Assembly: GCF_001644025.1 (NCBI RefSeq)
Contig: NZ_LUUK01000013.1
Coordinates: 1-61,260, forward strand
Direction of reading: 5' to 3'
Source: Methylomonas koyamae
GTDB lineage: Bacteria; Pseudomonadota; Gammaproteobacteria; Methylococcales; Methylomonadaceae
Length of the DNA stretch: 61,260 nucleotides
Shown here: positions 53,684 to 61,260 of the stretch, piece by piece
Numbering within the stretch: position 1 is the stretch's first letter
Layout: every line of letters begins with the position of its first letter
Position numbers and translations under genes: made by a program
The notes under the pieces: generated by a model
Seen by the model: the letters and a program-made list of their open reading frames with translations, nothing else
Told to the model about the DNA's origin: nothing
Databases searched by the model: none

Positions 53684-54748
53684 ATGCCGCTAGTTGCCCA
53701 TACCGATTTGCCGACCTTCGGCCGTCTGCGCGACGAAGGCGAAGAAATCCTCAGTCCGGCGCGCGCGCTAGGCCAATCCATCCGCGAATTGCATATCGGC
53801 CTGCTCAACATCATGCCCGATGCCGCGCTGGAAGCCACCGAACGCCAGTTTTTCCGGCTGGTCGGCGCTTGCAATCAGATTGCCCAATTTCACGTTCATC
53901 CATTCACGATTGCCGGCCTCGAACGCGGCCCTGAAGCGCTGGCTCATATCGAGCGCTATTACGAATCCTTCGAGCAAATCAAGCGCGACGGCCTGGATGC
54001 ATTGATCATCAGCGGCGCCAACGTCACCCACGACCACTTGCAGGACGAAGCATTTTGGGGACCGTTAACCGAAGTCTTCGAATGGGCCAAGCAAAACGTC
54101 ACGTCGGTCCTGTGCTCCTGCCTCGCCACCCATGCCTTGATCCAACACTGCTACGGCGTCGAGCGCACCCGCCTGCCGGCCAAACGCTGGGGCGTGTTCT
54201 CGCACAAGGTCGTCGACCGCCGTCATCCGTTGGTGGCCGAAATCAACACCCGCTTCGACGTACCGCACTCGCGCTACAACGAAGTCTTTCAAGCGGACAT
54301 GGCAAAACACGGATTGAAAGTGTTGGTGGCCAGCGATCAGGCGGGCGTACATCTGGCGGTCAGTCCGGACGGCTTCCGTATCGTATTCTTCCAAGGCCAT
54401 CCGGAATACGACGACATCAGCCTGCTGAAGGAATACAAGCGCGAGGTACTGCGGTTTTACCGCACGGAACGCGACGATTACCCGCCGTTTCCGGAAAACT
54501 ACTTCGACCCGGCGACGCAACGCCTACTGTCCGAGTACGAAGCGGAGGTCAAGGCCGCCCGGCACGGCGCCAGACCGCTAAAAGCCCTGCCCGAGGAGGA
54601 GATACTCGGCCATTTGGACATTACGTGGCGCGACTCCGCCAAGGCGGTGTTCAACAATTGGCTGGGCAAGGTTTACCAAATCACCAACGAAGACCGGCGT
54701 TTGCCGTTCATGACCGGCATCGACCCGGACAACCCGTTGGGCCTCTAA
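53684..54748 (+). CDS. metA: Homoserine O-succinyltransferase (MetA-type)
   Basis: The 354-residue enzyme of the class I glutamine-amidotransferase-like MetA family transfers a succinyl or acetyl group to homoserine in methionine synthesis. The catalytic Cys is C146 in LCSCLATHA, aligned with the E. coli Cys142, and the His is in FQGHPEYDDI. It is longer than E. coli MetA (309), with an extended C-terminus. Donor choice cannot be read with certainty from sequence alone. Its stop shares one base with the deaminase start (TAATG). Confidence 0.92.
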   Translation: MPLVAHTDLPTFGRLRDEGEEILSPARALGQSIRELHIGLLNIMPDAALEATERQFFRLVGACNQIAQFHVHPFTIAGLERGPEALAHIERYYESFEQIKRDGLDALIISGANVTHDHLQDEAFWGPLTEVFEWAKQNVTSVLCSCLATHALIQHCYGVERTRLPAKRWGVFSHKVVDRRHPLVAEINTRFDVPHSRYNEVFQADMAKHGLKVLVASDQAGVHLAVSPDGFRIVFFQGHPEYDDISLLKEYKREVLRFYRTERDDYPPFPENYFDPATQRLLSEYEAEVKAARHGARPLKALPEEEILGHLDITWRDSAKAVFNNWLGKVYQITNEDRRLPFMTGIDPDNPLGL

Positions 54749-55212
54749 TGGACGCCGGCTTTTTACAGCAAGCGGTGGATTTGGCCACCGCCAATGTCGA
54801 ACAAGGCGGCGGACCGTTCGGCGCGCTGATCGTTCGGAACGGCCGAGTCATCGCCGCCAGCGGCAATCGGGTGACCGCCGACCTGGACCCGAGCGCTCAC
54901 GCCGAAGTCGCGGCAATCCGTCTGGCCTGCCGAGCGCTCGGCGACTTTCAACTGACCGACTGCACGCTCTACACCAGTTGCGAACCCTGTCCGATGTGCT
55001 TGGGCGCGATTTATTGGGCGCGACTAAAGGCGGTGTATTACGCCTGTGACCGCCACGACGCAGCCCAAGCCGGTTTCGACGACGGCTTTATCTACGACGA
55101 AATCGGCAAGGCCGCCGAGCAACGCCAAATCGCAATGCGCCGACTGCCGCTGGCGGAACCCGATCTGCCGTTCCGCCGTTGGCAGGCCAAAACCGACAAA
55201 ATCCGCTATTGA
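54748..55212 (+). CDS. Nucleoside/guanine deaminase (CDA superfamily)
   Basis: The 154-residue zinc deaminase has SAHAEVAAIR (zinc His and catalytic Glu) and TSCEPCPMCLGAI (two zinc Cys). Size and the late GFIYDEI segment fit guanine-deaminase-like members over tRNA-specific TadA, but this is not certain. The start is fixed by one-base overlap with metA. It overlaps the convergent exported protein gene by seven bases. Confidence 0.88.
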   Translation: MDAGFLQQAVDLATANVEQGGGPFGALIVRNGRVIAASGNRVTADLDPSAHAEVAAIRLACRALGDFQLTDCTLYTSCEPCPMCLGAIYWARLKAVYYACDRHDAAQAGFDDGFIYDEIGKAAEQRQIAMRRLPLAEPDLPFRRWQAKTDKIRY

Positions 55213-55652
55213 GCGGCCGGCGCCACCGCCGTTTTCGCGGGCGCCTCGGCCCCCTTGATTTTCAGCAGCCAACCATCCTGACCCAGGCAACCGCTAGCGA
55301 TGGTCTTGCTTTCGGCGGCTTTCGCGGTGACGTGTATCCTGGCAAACCCGCCGCTCAGCGCCGGTAAAGTCGTATTGACCAGATAGAAGGTCTTTTTATT
55401 GACAACATCCACTTTCATTTTCTCGCCACGCGCCTCGGCGGTGATCGTAAACGGGTCGGCGTTGGGCGAAACGTGAAACGACAACGGCACGCCCGGTGCC
55501 ACTTCCGCCATGTGCGCGGGCTCGAAGTCCCGAAATTTGGGTTTTTTACATTGCTGTTTTTCTTCTTCGTCGGGCGTTACCGCCGCTACCGCGCCCGAAA
55601 AGAACACCGCGCACAGCAAGGCCGCGCGTTTCCAGCCTGATGAACCTCTCAT
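55206..55652 (-). CDS. Small exported protein of unknown function
   Basis: The 148-residue protein has a signal peptide (about 1-23), a Glu/Lys-rich segment with a Cys (EEEKQQCKKPKF) and a beta-rich domain (GVPLSFHVSPNADP to FARIHVTAKA) with a second Cys (ASGCLGQDG) that could form a disulphide with the first. The tail is Ala/Pro-rich. A GGGGAT ribosome site precedes the ATG. I know no family. It resembles small periplasmic Ig-like proteins only in layout. Confidence 0.75.
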   Translation of the reverse strand: MRGSSGWKRAALLCAVFFSGAVAAVTPDEEEKQQCKKPKFRDFEPAHMAEVAPGVPLSFHVSPNADPFTITAEARGEKMKVDVVNKKTFYLVNTTLPALSGGFARIHVTAKAAESKTIASGCLGQDGWLLKIKGAEAPAKTAVAPAAQ

Positions 55653-55866
55653 GTTGATCCCCTTGTTGTTATTCTAATGATCGAAAGCCGTCCCGGCCGC
55701 CGCTCTACGGCAGCGTTATCGGCACCACCTATCCGGCCGCCTCACTTTAATCAGTTTCGCCCGATAGTTCAACGCTTGGCCGGCCGGCGAGCCCCAGCAA
55801 ACTTCTCCCCATCGCAATCCAGAACATGTAAAATCCTCGGCTTTCCCCGTTCCGTTGATTGAAAAC

Positions 55867-56436
55867 ATGACGAGTTTCGAAGGTACCACCATATTGTCCG
55901 TGCGGCGCGGCGACAAAGTCGTGATCGGCGGCGACGGCCAGGTCACGCTGGGCAACACCGTGATGAAGGCCAACGCCCGCAAGGTGCGCCGGCTTTACCA
56001 CGACAAGGTGATAGGCGGTTTTGCCGGCGCCACCGCCGACGCCTTTACCCTGTTCGAACATTTCGAAGGCAAGCTTGAAAAACACCGCGGCAATCTGACC
56101 CGCGCCGCCGTCGAAATGGCCAAGGATTGGCGCACCGATCGAGCGCTGCGTAAGCTGGAAGCCTTGTTGATCATCGCGGATAGCAAAACCACCCTGGTCA
56201 TTTCCGGCACCGGCGACGTGATCGAACCGGAATACGATTTCATCGCGATCGGCTCCGGCGGCGCGTTCGCGCAAAGCGCGGCCCGCGCCTTGTACGAGAA
56301 CACCGAACTCGGCGCCCGCGACATCGTCGAGAAATCGCTGCACATCGCCGGCGACATCTGTATCTACACCAACCACAATTTACGCATCGAAGAATTGGAC
56401 GCCGAAGCCAAACCGGCGGAGCAAGAACAACCATGA
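55867..56436 (+). CDS. hslV: ATP-dependent protease HslV (ClpQ) peptidase subunit
   Basis: The 189-residue threonine peptidase of HslUV starts [15 protein letters not shown]; self-cleavage after Gly6 exposes the catalytic Thr7. Conserved [13 protein letters not shown] and [15 protein letters not shown] are present. HslV forms two hexamers capped by HslU. The ATG lies 12 bases into a longer frame. Its stop overlaps hslU by four bases. I could not see a convincing heat-shock promoter upstream. Confidence 0.96.
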   Translation: MTSFEGTTILSVRRGDKVVIGGDGQVTLGNTVMKANARKVRRLYHDKVIGGFAGATADAFTLFEHFEGKLEKHRGNLTRAAVEMAKDWRTDRALRKLEALLIIADSKTTLVISGTGDVIEPEYDFIAIGSGGAFAQSAARALYENTELGARDIVEKSLHIAGDICIYTNHNLRIEELDAEAKPAEQEQP

Positions 56437-57752
56437 GTCAAATGACCCCGAGAGAAATCGTCAGCGAACTGGACAAGCACATCGTCGGCCAGGCCGACGC
56501 CAAGCGCTCGGTCGCTATCGCGCTACGTAACCGCTGGCGCCGCGGCCAAGTAGACGCCGGCATGCGCGAGGAAATCACTCCGAAAAATATTCTGATGATA
56601 GGCCCCACCGGCGTCGGCAAGACCGAAATCGCCCGCCGCCTAGCCCGCTTGGCCAACGCCCCCTTCATTAAAATAGAAGCCACCAAGTTTACCGAGGTCG
56701 GTTACGTCGGCCGCGACGTGGAATCCATCATCCGCGATCTGGTGGACACCGCCGTCAAAATGACTCGCGTCGCGGCAATGGAAAAAGTGCAAAACCGCGC
56801 CGCCGACGCCGCCGAAGACAAGGTGCTGGACATTCTGCTGCCGCGCGCCGAGGGCGGCATGCTGTCGGAAACCGAGGAATCCACCCGCCAGAAAATGCGT
56901 AAAAAACTGCGCGAAGGCGATCTCGACGACAAGGAAATTCAAGTCGATGTCGCGGCGCCGTCGGTGGGTGTCGAGATCATGGCGCCGCCGGGTATGGAAG
57001 AAATGACCAATCAGTTACAGGGCATGTTTCAAAACCTGAACAGCGGCCGCACCAAGACCCGCAAATTGAAAATCAAGGACGCGCTGAAACTGCTACAGGA
57101 AGAAGAAGCCGGCAAACTGGTCAACGAGGAAGACATTAAGCAAACGGCGCTACAAGCCGTCGAGCAAAACGGCATCGTGTTTCTGGACGAGATCGACAAG
57201 ATTTGCAAACGCGGCGAAATCGGCGGCGGCGAAGTCTCCCGCGAAGGCGTGCAGCGCGACTTGCTGCCGCTGGTCGAAGGCAGCACGGTCAGCACCAAAT
57301 ACGGCATGATCAAGACCGACCACGTGCTGTTCATCGCATCCGGAGCCTTTCATTTGACCAAACCGTCAGACCTGATTCCAGAGTTGCAAGGCCGTTTTCC
57401 GATCCGGGTCGAACTGAGCGCGCTTAGCGCCGAAGACTTCGTCCGCATCCTAACCGAGCCCAACGCCTCGCTGACCGAGCAATATCAGGCGCTACTCAAA
57501 ACCGAAGGCGTGGACGTGCAATTTACCGCCGACGGCATCCGCCGCATCGCCGAACTGGGCTGGCAGGTCAACGAAAAAACCGAGAACATCGGCGCCCGCC
57601 GCTTGCACACGATCTTGGAGAAGTTGCTGGAGGACGTGTCCTTCAACGCCCCGGACCTGCCGGAAAAAACCGTGACCATCGACGCCGCCTACGTCAACGC
57701 CCATTTGCTGGAACTGGCCGACGACGAAGACCTCAGCCGCTATATCTTATAA
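56433..57752 (+). CDS. hslU: HslU (ClpY) AAA+ unfoldase subunit
   Basis: The 439-residue ATPase starts with [22 protein letters not shown]-like sequence and has Walker [10 protein letters not shown] (about 55-63), the GYVGRD pore loop, Walker [10 protein letters not shown] and the C-terminal DLSRYIL that inserts between HslV subunits. It unfolds substrates for HslV. Length is normal. Confidence 0.97.
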   Translation: MSQMTPREIVSELDKHIVGQADAKRSVAIALRNRWRRGQVDAGMREEITPKNILMIGPTGVGKTEIARRLARLANAPFIKIEATKFTEVGYVGRDVESIIRDLVDTAVKMTRVAAMEKVQNRAADAAEDKVLDILLPRAEGGMLSETEESTRQKMRKKLREGDLDDKEIQVDVAAPSVGVEIMAPPGMEEMTNQLQGMFQNLNSGRTKTRKLKIKDALKLLQEEEAGKLVNEEDIKQTALQAVEQNGIVFLDEIDKICKRGEIGGGEVSREGVQRDLLPLVEGSTVSTKYGMIKTDHVLFIASGAFHLTKPSDLIPELQGRFPIRVELSALSAEDFVRILTEPNASLTEQYQALLKTEGVDVQFTADGIRRIAELGWQVNEKTENIGARRLHTILEKLLEDVSFNAPDLPEKTVTIDAAYVNAHLLELADDEDLSRYIL

Positions 57753-57755
57753 GCC

Positions 57756-58145
57756 ATGCGTATCGAAATTCCGCCCTGCCACCACGTCCCGACCGAAATC
57801 AAGCTGCACCAGGTCTCGGGTATACTGGAAATCCATTTCGACGACGGCAGCATCTTCGAAATGCCGGCCGAATACCTGCGCGTCTACACCCAGTCGGCCG
57901 AAGCGGTCGGTCACGGCCCCGGCCAGGAAACCCTGCAAACAGGCAAGGAGGACGTTGCCATCACCGACATCCTGCCGGTCGGCAATTACGCGGTCAAACT
58001 GGTATTCAGCGACGGCCACGATACCGGCATTTACAGTTGGGACTTGTTGTACAAACTGGGTTCGGACTTTCCGCTGCTCTGGTCGCAATATCTCGAAGAA
58101 CTCCAAGCCGCCGGCATTAGCCGCCGCTCGCCCATTACTCATTAA
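57756..58145 (+). CDS. DUF971 protein (gamma-butyrobetaine-hydroxylase-like N-terminal domain)
   Basis: The 129-residue protein has the domain signature [18 protein letters not shown] and [19 protein letters not shown], with [13 protein letters not shown] between. The domain is common next to hslU or ubiE in proteobacteria and appears in iron-sulphur or redox contexts. Its own role is not established. It starts three bases after hslU and ends eight bases before ubiE. Confidence 0.92.
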   Translation: MRIEIPPCHHVPTEIKLHQVSGILEIHFDDGSIFEMPAEYLRVYTQSAEAVGHGPGQETLQTGKEDVAITDILPVGNYAVKLVFSDGHDTGIYSWDLLYKLGSDFPLLWSQYLEELQAAGISRRSPITH

Positions 58146-58153
58146 ACGCCACC

Positions 58154-58903
58154 ATGACTAACGACAACACTACCCATTTCGGCTTCAAACAAGTACCGGT
58201 CTCGGAAAAAGTCGCGATGGTACGCGGCGTGTTCGATTCGGTCGCCAACAACTACGATCTGATGAACGATCTGATGTCGTTCGGCATTCACCGGATCTGG
58301 AAGCGGGTCGCGGTACAACTGGCCAATGTGCGCGAAGGCGATAAAATACTGGATCTGGCCGGCGGCACCGGCGATTTGACGATGCTGTACGAGAAACGGG
58401 TCGGCGCCAAGGGCCAAGTGGTATTGGCCGACATCAACGCCGAGATGCTGCGCAACGGTCGCGAACGTCTGGTCAACAAAGGTCTGGCCGGCAATATCCG
58501 TTACGCCCAGGTCAACGCCGAATGCCTGCCCTTCGCCGACAATACCTTCGATTGCGTGACGATAGGTTTCGGCTTGCGCAACGTCACCGACAAGGACGCC
58601 GCGCTGCGTTCGATGTACCGAGTCTTGAAACCGGGCGGCCGGGTCATCGTACTGGAATTTTCCCATCCGACCGATCCGATTACCGAAAAGGTTTACGACT
58701 TTTATTCGTTCAATCTGCTGCCCAAAATCGGCGCGGTCGTCGCCAAGGACGAGGAAAGCTACCGCTATCTGGCCGAATCCATCCGGATGCACCCGAAGCA
58801 GGACGAACTAAAACAAATGATGGAAAACGCCGGTCTGGAGCGCTGCGAATATTTCAATATGACCCAGGGTATCGTCGCGGTGCACCGGGGCTACAAGTTT
58901 TAA
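58154..58903 (+). CDS. ubiE: Ubiquinone/menaquinone C-methyltransferase
   Basis: The 249-residue AdoMet-dependent enzyme methylates demethylmenaquinol or the ubiquinone precursor at C2. It has [18 protein letters not shown] near the N-terminus, [12 protein letters not shown] (AdoMet loop) and [11 protein letters not shown]. It is followed by ubiJ and ubiB, the standard ubiEJB cluster. Confidence 0.97.
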   Translation: MTNDNTTHFGFKQVPVSEKVAMVRGVFDSVANNYDLMNDLMSFGIHRIWKRVAVQLANVREGDKILDLAGGTGDLTMLYEKRVGAKGQVVLADINAEMLRNGRERLVNKGLAGNIRYAQVNAECLPFADNTFDCVTIGFGLRNVTDKDAALRSMYRVLKPGGRVIVLEFSHPTDPITEKVYDFYSFNLLPKIGAVVAKDEESYRYLAESIRMHPKQDELKQMMENAGLERCEYFNMTQGIVAVHRGYKF

Positions 58904-58975
58904 GCGCCGCGGCTTCCATCGACCCCGGATGGTAGCGCGCGATTGTCCGCAACAGCTCCGATCGACGAACGGCTA

Positions 58976-59620
58976 ATGGCGAACGATTTTCTGCAAGTCA
59001 AACCCCTGCTGGTAGCCGCGCTGGAAACCGCGTTGAACCAGTATCTGGTGCTGGACGACCACCTCGAAGACTATCTGGCGCCGATGGCCGGCAAGGTCAT
59101 CGCGTTGCGCATTCAGCCCTTCGGCGCCGAACTGTTCCTGTGTCCCGGCACCCGGCGCATCCAGATTCTGGAGAGTTACGCCGGCGAACCCGATGCCAGT
59201 TTGAGCGGCTCGCTGGCCGCTCTGGGCCTGATGGGCTTGAGCGCCACGCCCATGCGCTCGCTGTTTCGCGGCGAAGTCAAACTGGCCGGCGATACCCAAC
59301 TGGCCCGCAAGCTGCAGCGCTTGTTCGAAAAACTGGACATCGCCTGGGAAGCCAAGTTGGCCCGCTACGCCGGCGCCGACCTGGCCCACCGCCTGGCCGG
59401 CTGGGTGCGCGGCGGCCGCGCTTGGTCGCGGCAGAGCCTGACCACGTTTAAACTCAATCTGGAGGAATTTCTCCAGGAAGAAACCCGCGAACTGCCGGCC
59501 AAACCGGAAGCCGAACGAGTCTTTCAAGACATCGACCAATTGCGTTTGGACACCGACCGGCTGACCGCTCGCCTCGACCGGCTGGCCGCCGCCCTCACTC
59601 CACCCACCGAACCCCGTTAA
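58976..59620 (+). CDS. ubiJ: Ubiquinone biosynthesis accessory factor UbiJ (SCP2 domain)
   Basis: The chosen ATG at 58976 gives 214 residues, close to E. coli UbiJ (201); a TTG at 58943 is the alternative. The SCP2-like lipid-binding domain spans about 15-115, and the C-terminal third has coiled-coil helices ([18 protein letters not shown]). UbiJ helps the soluble ubiquinone-synthesis complex handle its isoprenoid substrate. Confidence 0.93.
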   Translation: MANDFLQVKPLLVAALETALNQYLVLDDHLEDYLAPMAGKVIALRIQPFGAELFLCPGTRRIQILESYAGEPDASLSGSLAALGLMGLSATPMRSLFRGEVKLAGDTQLARKLQRLFEKLDIAWEAKLARYAGADLAHRLAGWVRGGRAWSRQSLTTFKLNLEEFLQEETRELPAKPEAERVFQDIDQLRLDTDRLTARLDRLAAALTPPTEPR

Positions 59621-59631
59621 AAGGACTGCTT

Positions 59632-61200
59632 GTGATTCGTCCCAAAACCCTGATGCGCCTGATTCATATCAATTGGGTGATGATGTTCCACGGTCTGGAC
59701 GAAATCGTGTTGAAAACCCGCTTGTTCCGGGCCATCCGCTTTCTGGCCTATTGCTCGCCCAACTACTGGCTGGGCCGCACCACGCTGCCCCGCGGCGTCC
59801 GCATCCGCAAAACGCTGGAAGACCTGGGGCCGATCTACGTCAAATTCGGCCAAACCCTGTCCACCCGCAAAGACTTGCTGCCGGAAGACATCGCCGAGGA
59901 GCTGGTCAAGCTCCAGGATAAGGTGCCGCCCTTTCCGGCCGAAACGGCCCGGAAAATCATCGAGCAGCAACTCGGCCAAACCCTGGGCGAAGCTTTCGCC
60001 GAATTCAATCCGACGCCGCTGGCCTCGGCCTCGGTCGCCCAAGTGCATACCGCGCGATTGCACAGCGGCGAGCAAGTCATCGTCAAGGTGTTGCGCCCGG
60101 ACATCGCCGGCAAGATTCACTCGGACGTCGCGCTGCTGTTCGAATTCGCCAAACTGGCCGAGCGCTTCTGGCCGGATGCCCGCCGCCTGCGCGCCGTCGA
60201 AATCGTCGCCGAGTTCGAGAAAACCATACTCGACGAACTGGACCTGGTCCGCGAAGCCGCCAACGCCAGCGCGATCCGCAGCAATTTCAAAAACTCCGAG
60301 TTGCTCTACATTCCGGAAATCCACTGGCCGCTGACCCGCCGCAAAGTGCTGGTGATGGAACGCATCTACGGTATTCCGGTCGGCGACATCGACGCCTTGC
60401 GCAAGGGCGACGCCGATTTCAAGAAACTGGCTGAACGCGGCGTGGAAATCTTCTTTACTCAGGTATTCCGCGACAATTTCTTTCATGCCGACATGCACCC
60501 CGGCAATATTTTCGTGCAACTGCCGGACAAATATCTGGCCGTCGATTTCGGCATCGTCGGCAGTCTGTCCGATACCGACCAACGCTATCTGGCCGAAAAT
60601 TTCCTGGCCTTTTTCAACCACGATTACCGGCGGGTCGCGCAAATGCACATCGAGTCCGGCTGGGTGCCGAGCACGACTCGGGTCGAGGAATTCGAAGCGG
60701 CCATCCGCGCCGTCTGCGAACCCATCTTCGAAAAGCCGCTGAAAGACATTTCCTTCGGCCTGTTGTTGCTCAGACTGTTCCAGACCGCGCGCCGCTTCGA
60801 CATGGTGGTTCAACCGCAACTGGTACTGCTGCAAAAAACCTTGTTGAATATCGAAGGCCTGGGCCGGCAGCTCTACCCCGAGCTGGACCTGTGGCAAACC
60901 GCCAAACCCTTCCTGGAAAACTGGTTCAAGGAACGGATGGGGCCCAGCGCCAAGCTCAAGGAATTGCTGGCCAAGCTCCCGGAAATCACCGAGCAACTGC
61001 CGGAAATCCCTAACCTGGTGTTGCACGCATTGCAAAGCACCGCCCAGATGCAGCAACAAATCCAGCACCACCAGCGCGAAATGGTATTGCTGCGCAAACA
61101 GCTCAAATCCAACAATCGCCGTTCGCTGTGGGCCATTTTGACCGCCGCCGCGATGATCAGCGCCGCGCTGATCCTCCAACTGCCCGGTCTCAACTACTGA
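59632..61200 (+). CDS. ubiB: Ubiquinone biosynthesis kinase-like protein UbiB
   Basis: The 522-residue protein opens on GTG with AAGGA eight bases upstream. The ADCK/UbiB atypical kinase fold shows [20 protein letters not shown], the Ala-rich loop [15 protein letters not shown] and [20 protein letters not shown]. Two C-terminal membrane helices (about 488-520) anchor it. It has ATPase activity needed for ubiquinone assembly. It is 11 bases after ubiJ. Length is slightly below E. coli (546). Confidence 0.96.
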   Translation: MIRPKTLMRLIHINWVMMFHGLDEIVLKTRLFRAIRFLAYCSPNYWLGRTTLPRGVRIRKTLEDLGPIYVKFGQTLSTRKDLLPEDIAEELVKLQDKVPPFPAETARKIIEQQLGQTLGEAFAEFNPTPLASASVAQVHTARLHSGEQVIVKVLRPDIAGKIHSDVALLFEFAKLAERFWPDARRLRAVEIVAEFEKTILDELDLVREAANASAIRSNFKNSELLYIPEIHWPLTRRKVLVMERIYGIPVGDIDALRKGDADFKKLAERGVEIFFTQVFRDNFFHADMHPGNIFVQLPDKYLAVDFGIVGSLSDTDQRYLAENFLAFFNHDYRRVAQMHIESGWVPSTTRVEEFEAAIRAVCEPIFEKPLKDISFGLLLLRLFQTARRFDMVVQPQLVLLQKTLLNIEGLGRQLYPELDLWQTAKPFLENWFKERMGPSAKLKELLAKLPEITEQLPEIPNLVLHALQSTAQMQQQIQHHQREMVLLRKQLKSNNRRSLWAILTAAAMISAALILQLPGLNY

Positions 61201-61260
61201 CCGCAATCCGCGCCCGACACCGCGTAACACCCACTGAAGAAGGGTGTCGTAAAAGCCCCT

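Noticed and set aside
55740-55866. Sigma32 heat-shock promoter before hslV
   Set aside because: CCCCATCG resembles a -10 element, but no CTTGAA-like -35 lies at the right distance.
59617-61230. Long minus-strand open frame (537 codons) opposite ubiB
   Set aside because: It mirrors ubiB in a GC-rich gene and has no start signal or recognisable domain.
61227-61247. Terminator after ubiB (ACACCC/GGGTGT stem)
   Set aside because: Only six pairs with a nine-base loop and no T run before the window ends.

Overview
The window looks like chromosome from a gammaproteobacterial methanotroph close to Methylomonas or its relatives. This is inference: no methane or methanol oxidation gene is present. 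It rests on a NifL/NifA pair divergent from an rnf operon, a PEP-CTERM/exosortase (XrtA-type) exopolysaccharide toolkit, a serine-cycle-type methenyl-H4F cyclohydrolase, ubiquinone genes and a moderately high G+C with a lower-G+C stretch near 36.5-43.4 kb. No rRNA, tRNA, IS element, prophage or CRISPR array was seen.

Layout. 1-10.6 kb: a truncated PfkB sugar kinase, a secreted nuclease ending in a dockerin-like module beside a cohesin-like surface protein, a membrane protein, a secreted metzincin-type protease, a repeat-bearing DSxLRRH protein, glutathione peroxidase, and FlgT/FlgP-like lipoproteins. 10.7-13.98 kb: proA-nadD-rsfS and a TPMT-type methyltransferase. 14.1-18 kb: a B-family (ba3-like) heme-copper oxidase locus including a 50-residue subunit and two c-type cytochrome proteins. 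18-20.2 kb: a PAS/sigma54 activator with an HDOD protein. 20.5-30.2 kb: bfr, bfd and rnfHEGDCBA on the minus strand, divergent from nifL-nifA. The 344-base gap between rnfA and nifL holds two TGT-N10-ACA NifA sites flanked by two outward-facing -24/-12 promoters.

30.4-34 kb: fchA, cysS, a periplasmic cyclophilin and lpxH. 34.2-43.4 kb: a serine protease, the exosortase-associated sugar transferase, then a cluster of unknown product (PP-loop enzyme, AMP-forming acyl ligase, thioester-reductase-like SDR, VAO-type flavoenzyme) and a canonical PEP-CTERM protein with a sigma54-like promoter and a clear terminator. 43.5-50.6 kb: LysR/azoreductase, pirin, PhoD-like phosphatase, glycerophosphodiesterase and the exosortase-associated acyltransferase. 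50.8-61.2 kb: a D,D-carboxypeptidase with SPOR domain, SlyX, an unknown kinase-like protein, metX, a nucleoside deaminase, hslVU, and the ubiquinone block DUF971-ubiE-ubiJ-ubiB.

The coherent story in the middle is nitrogen fixation support: Rnf pumps electrons to low-potential ferredoxin or flavodoxin for nitrogenase, bacterioferritin and its ferredoxin buffer iron, and NifA appears to drive this operon and its own gene from one shared control region. A second theme is surface and matrix biology: three parts of the PEP-CTERM system, two PEP-CTERM-like substrates and several secreted hydrolases.
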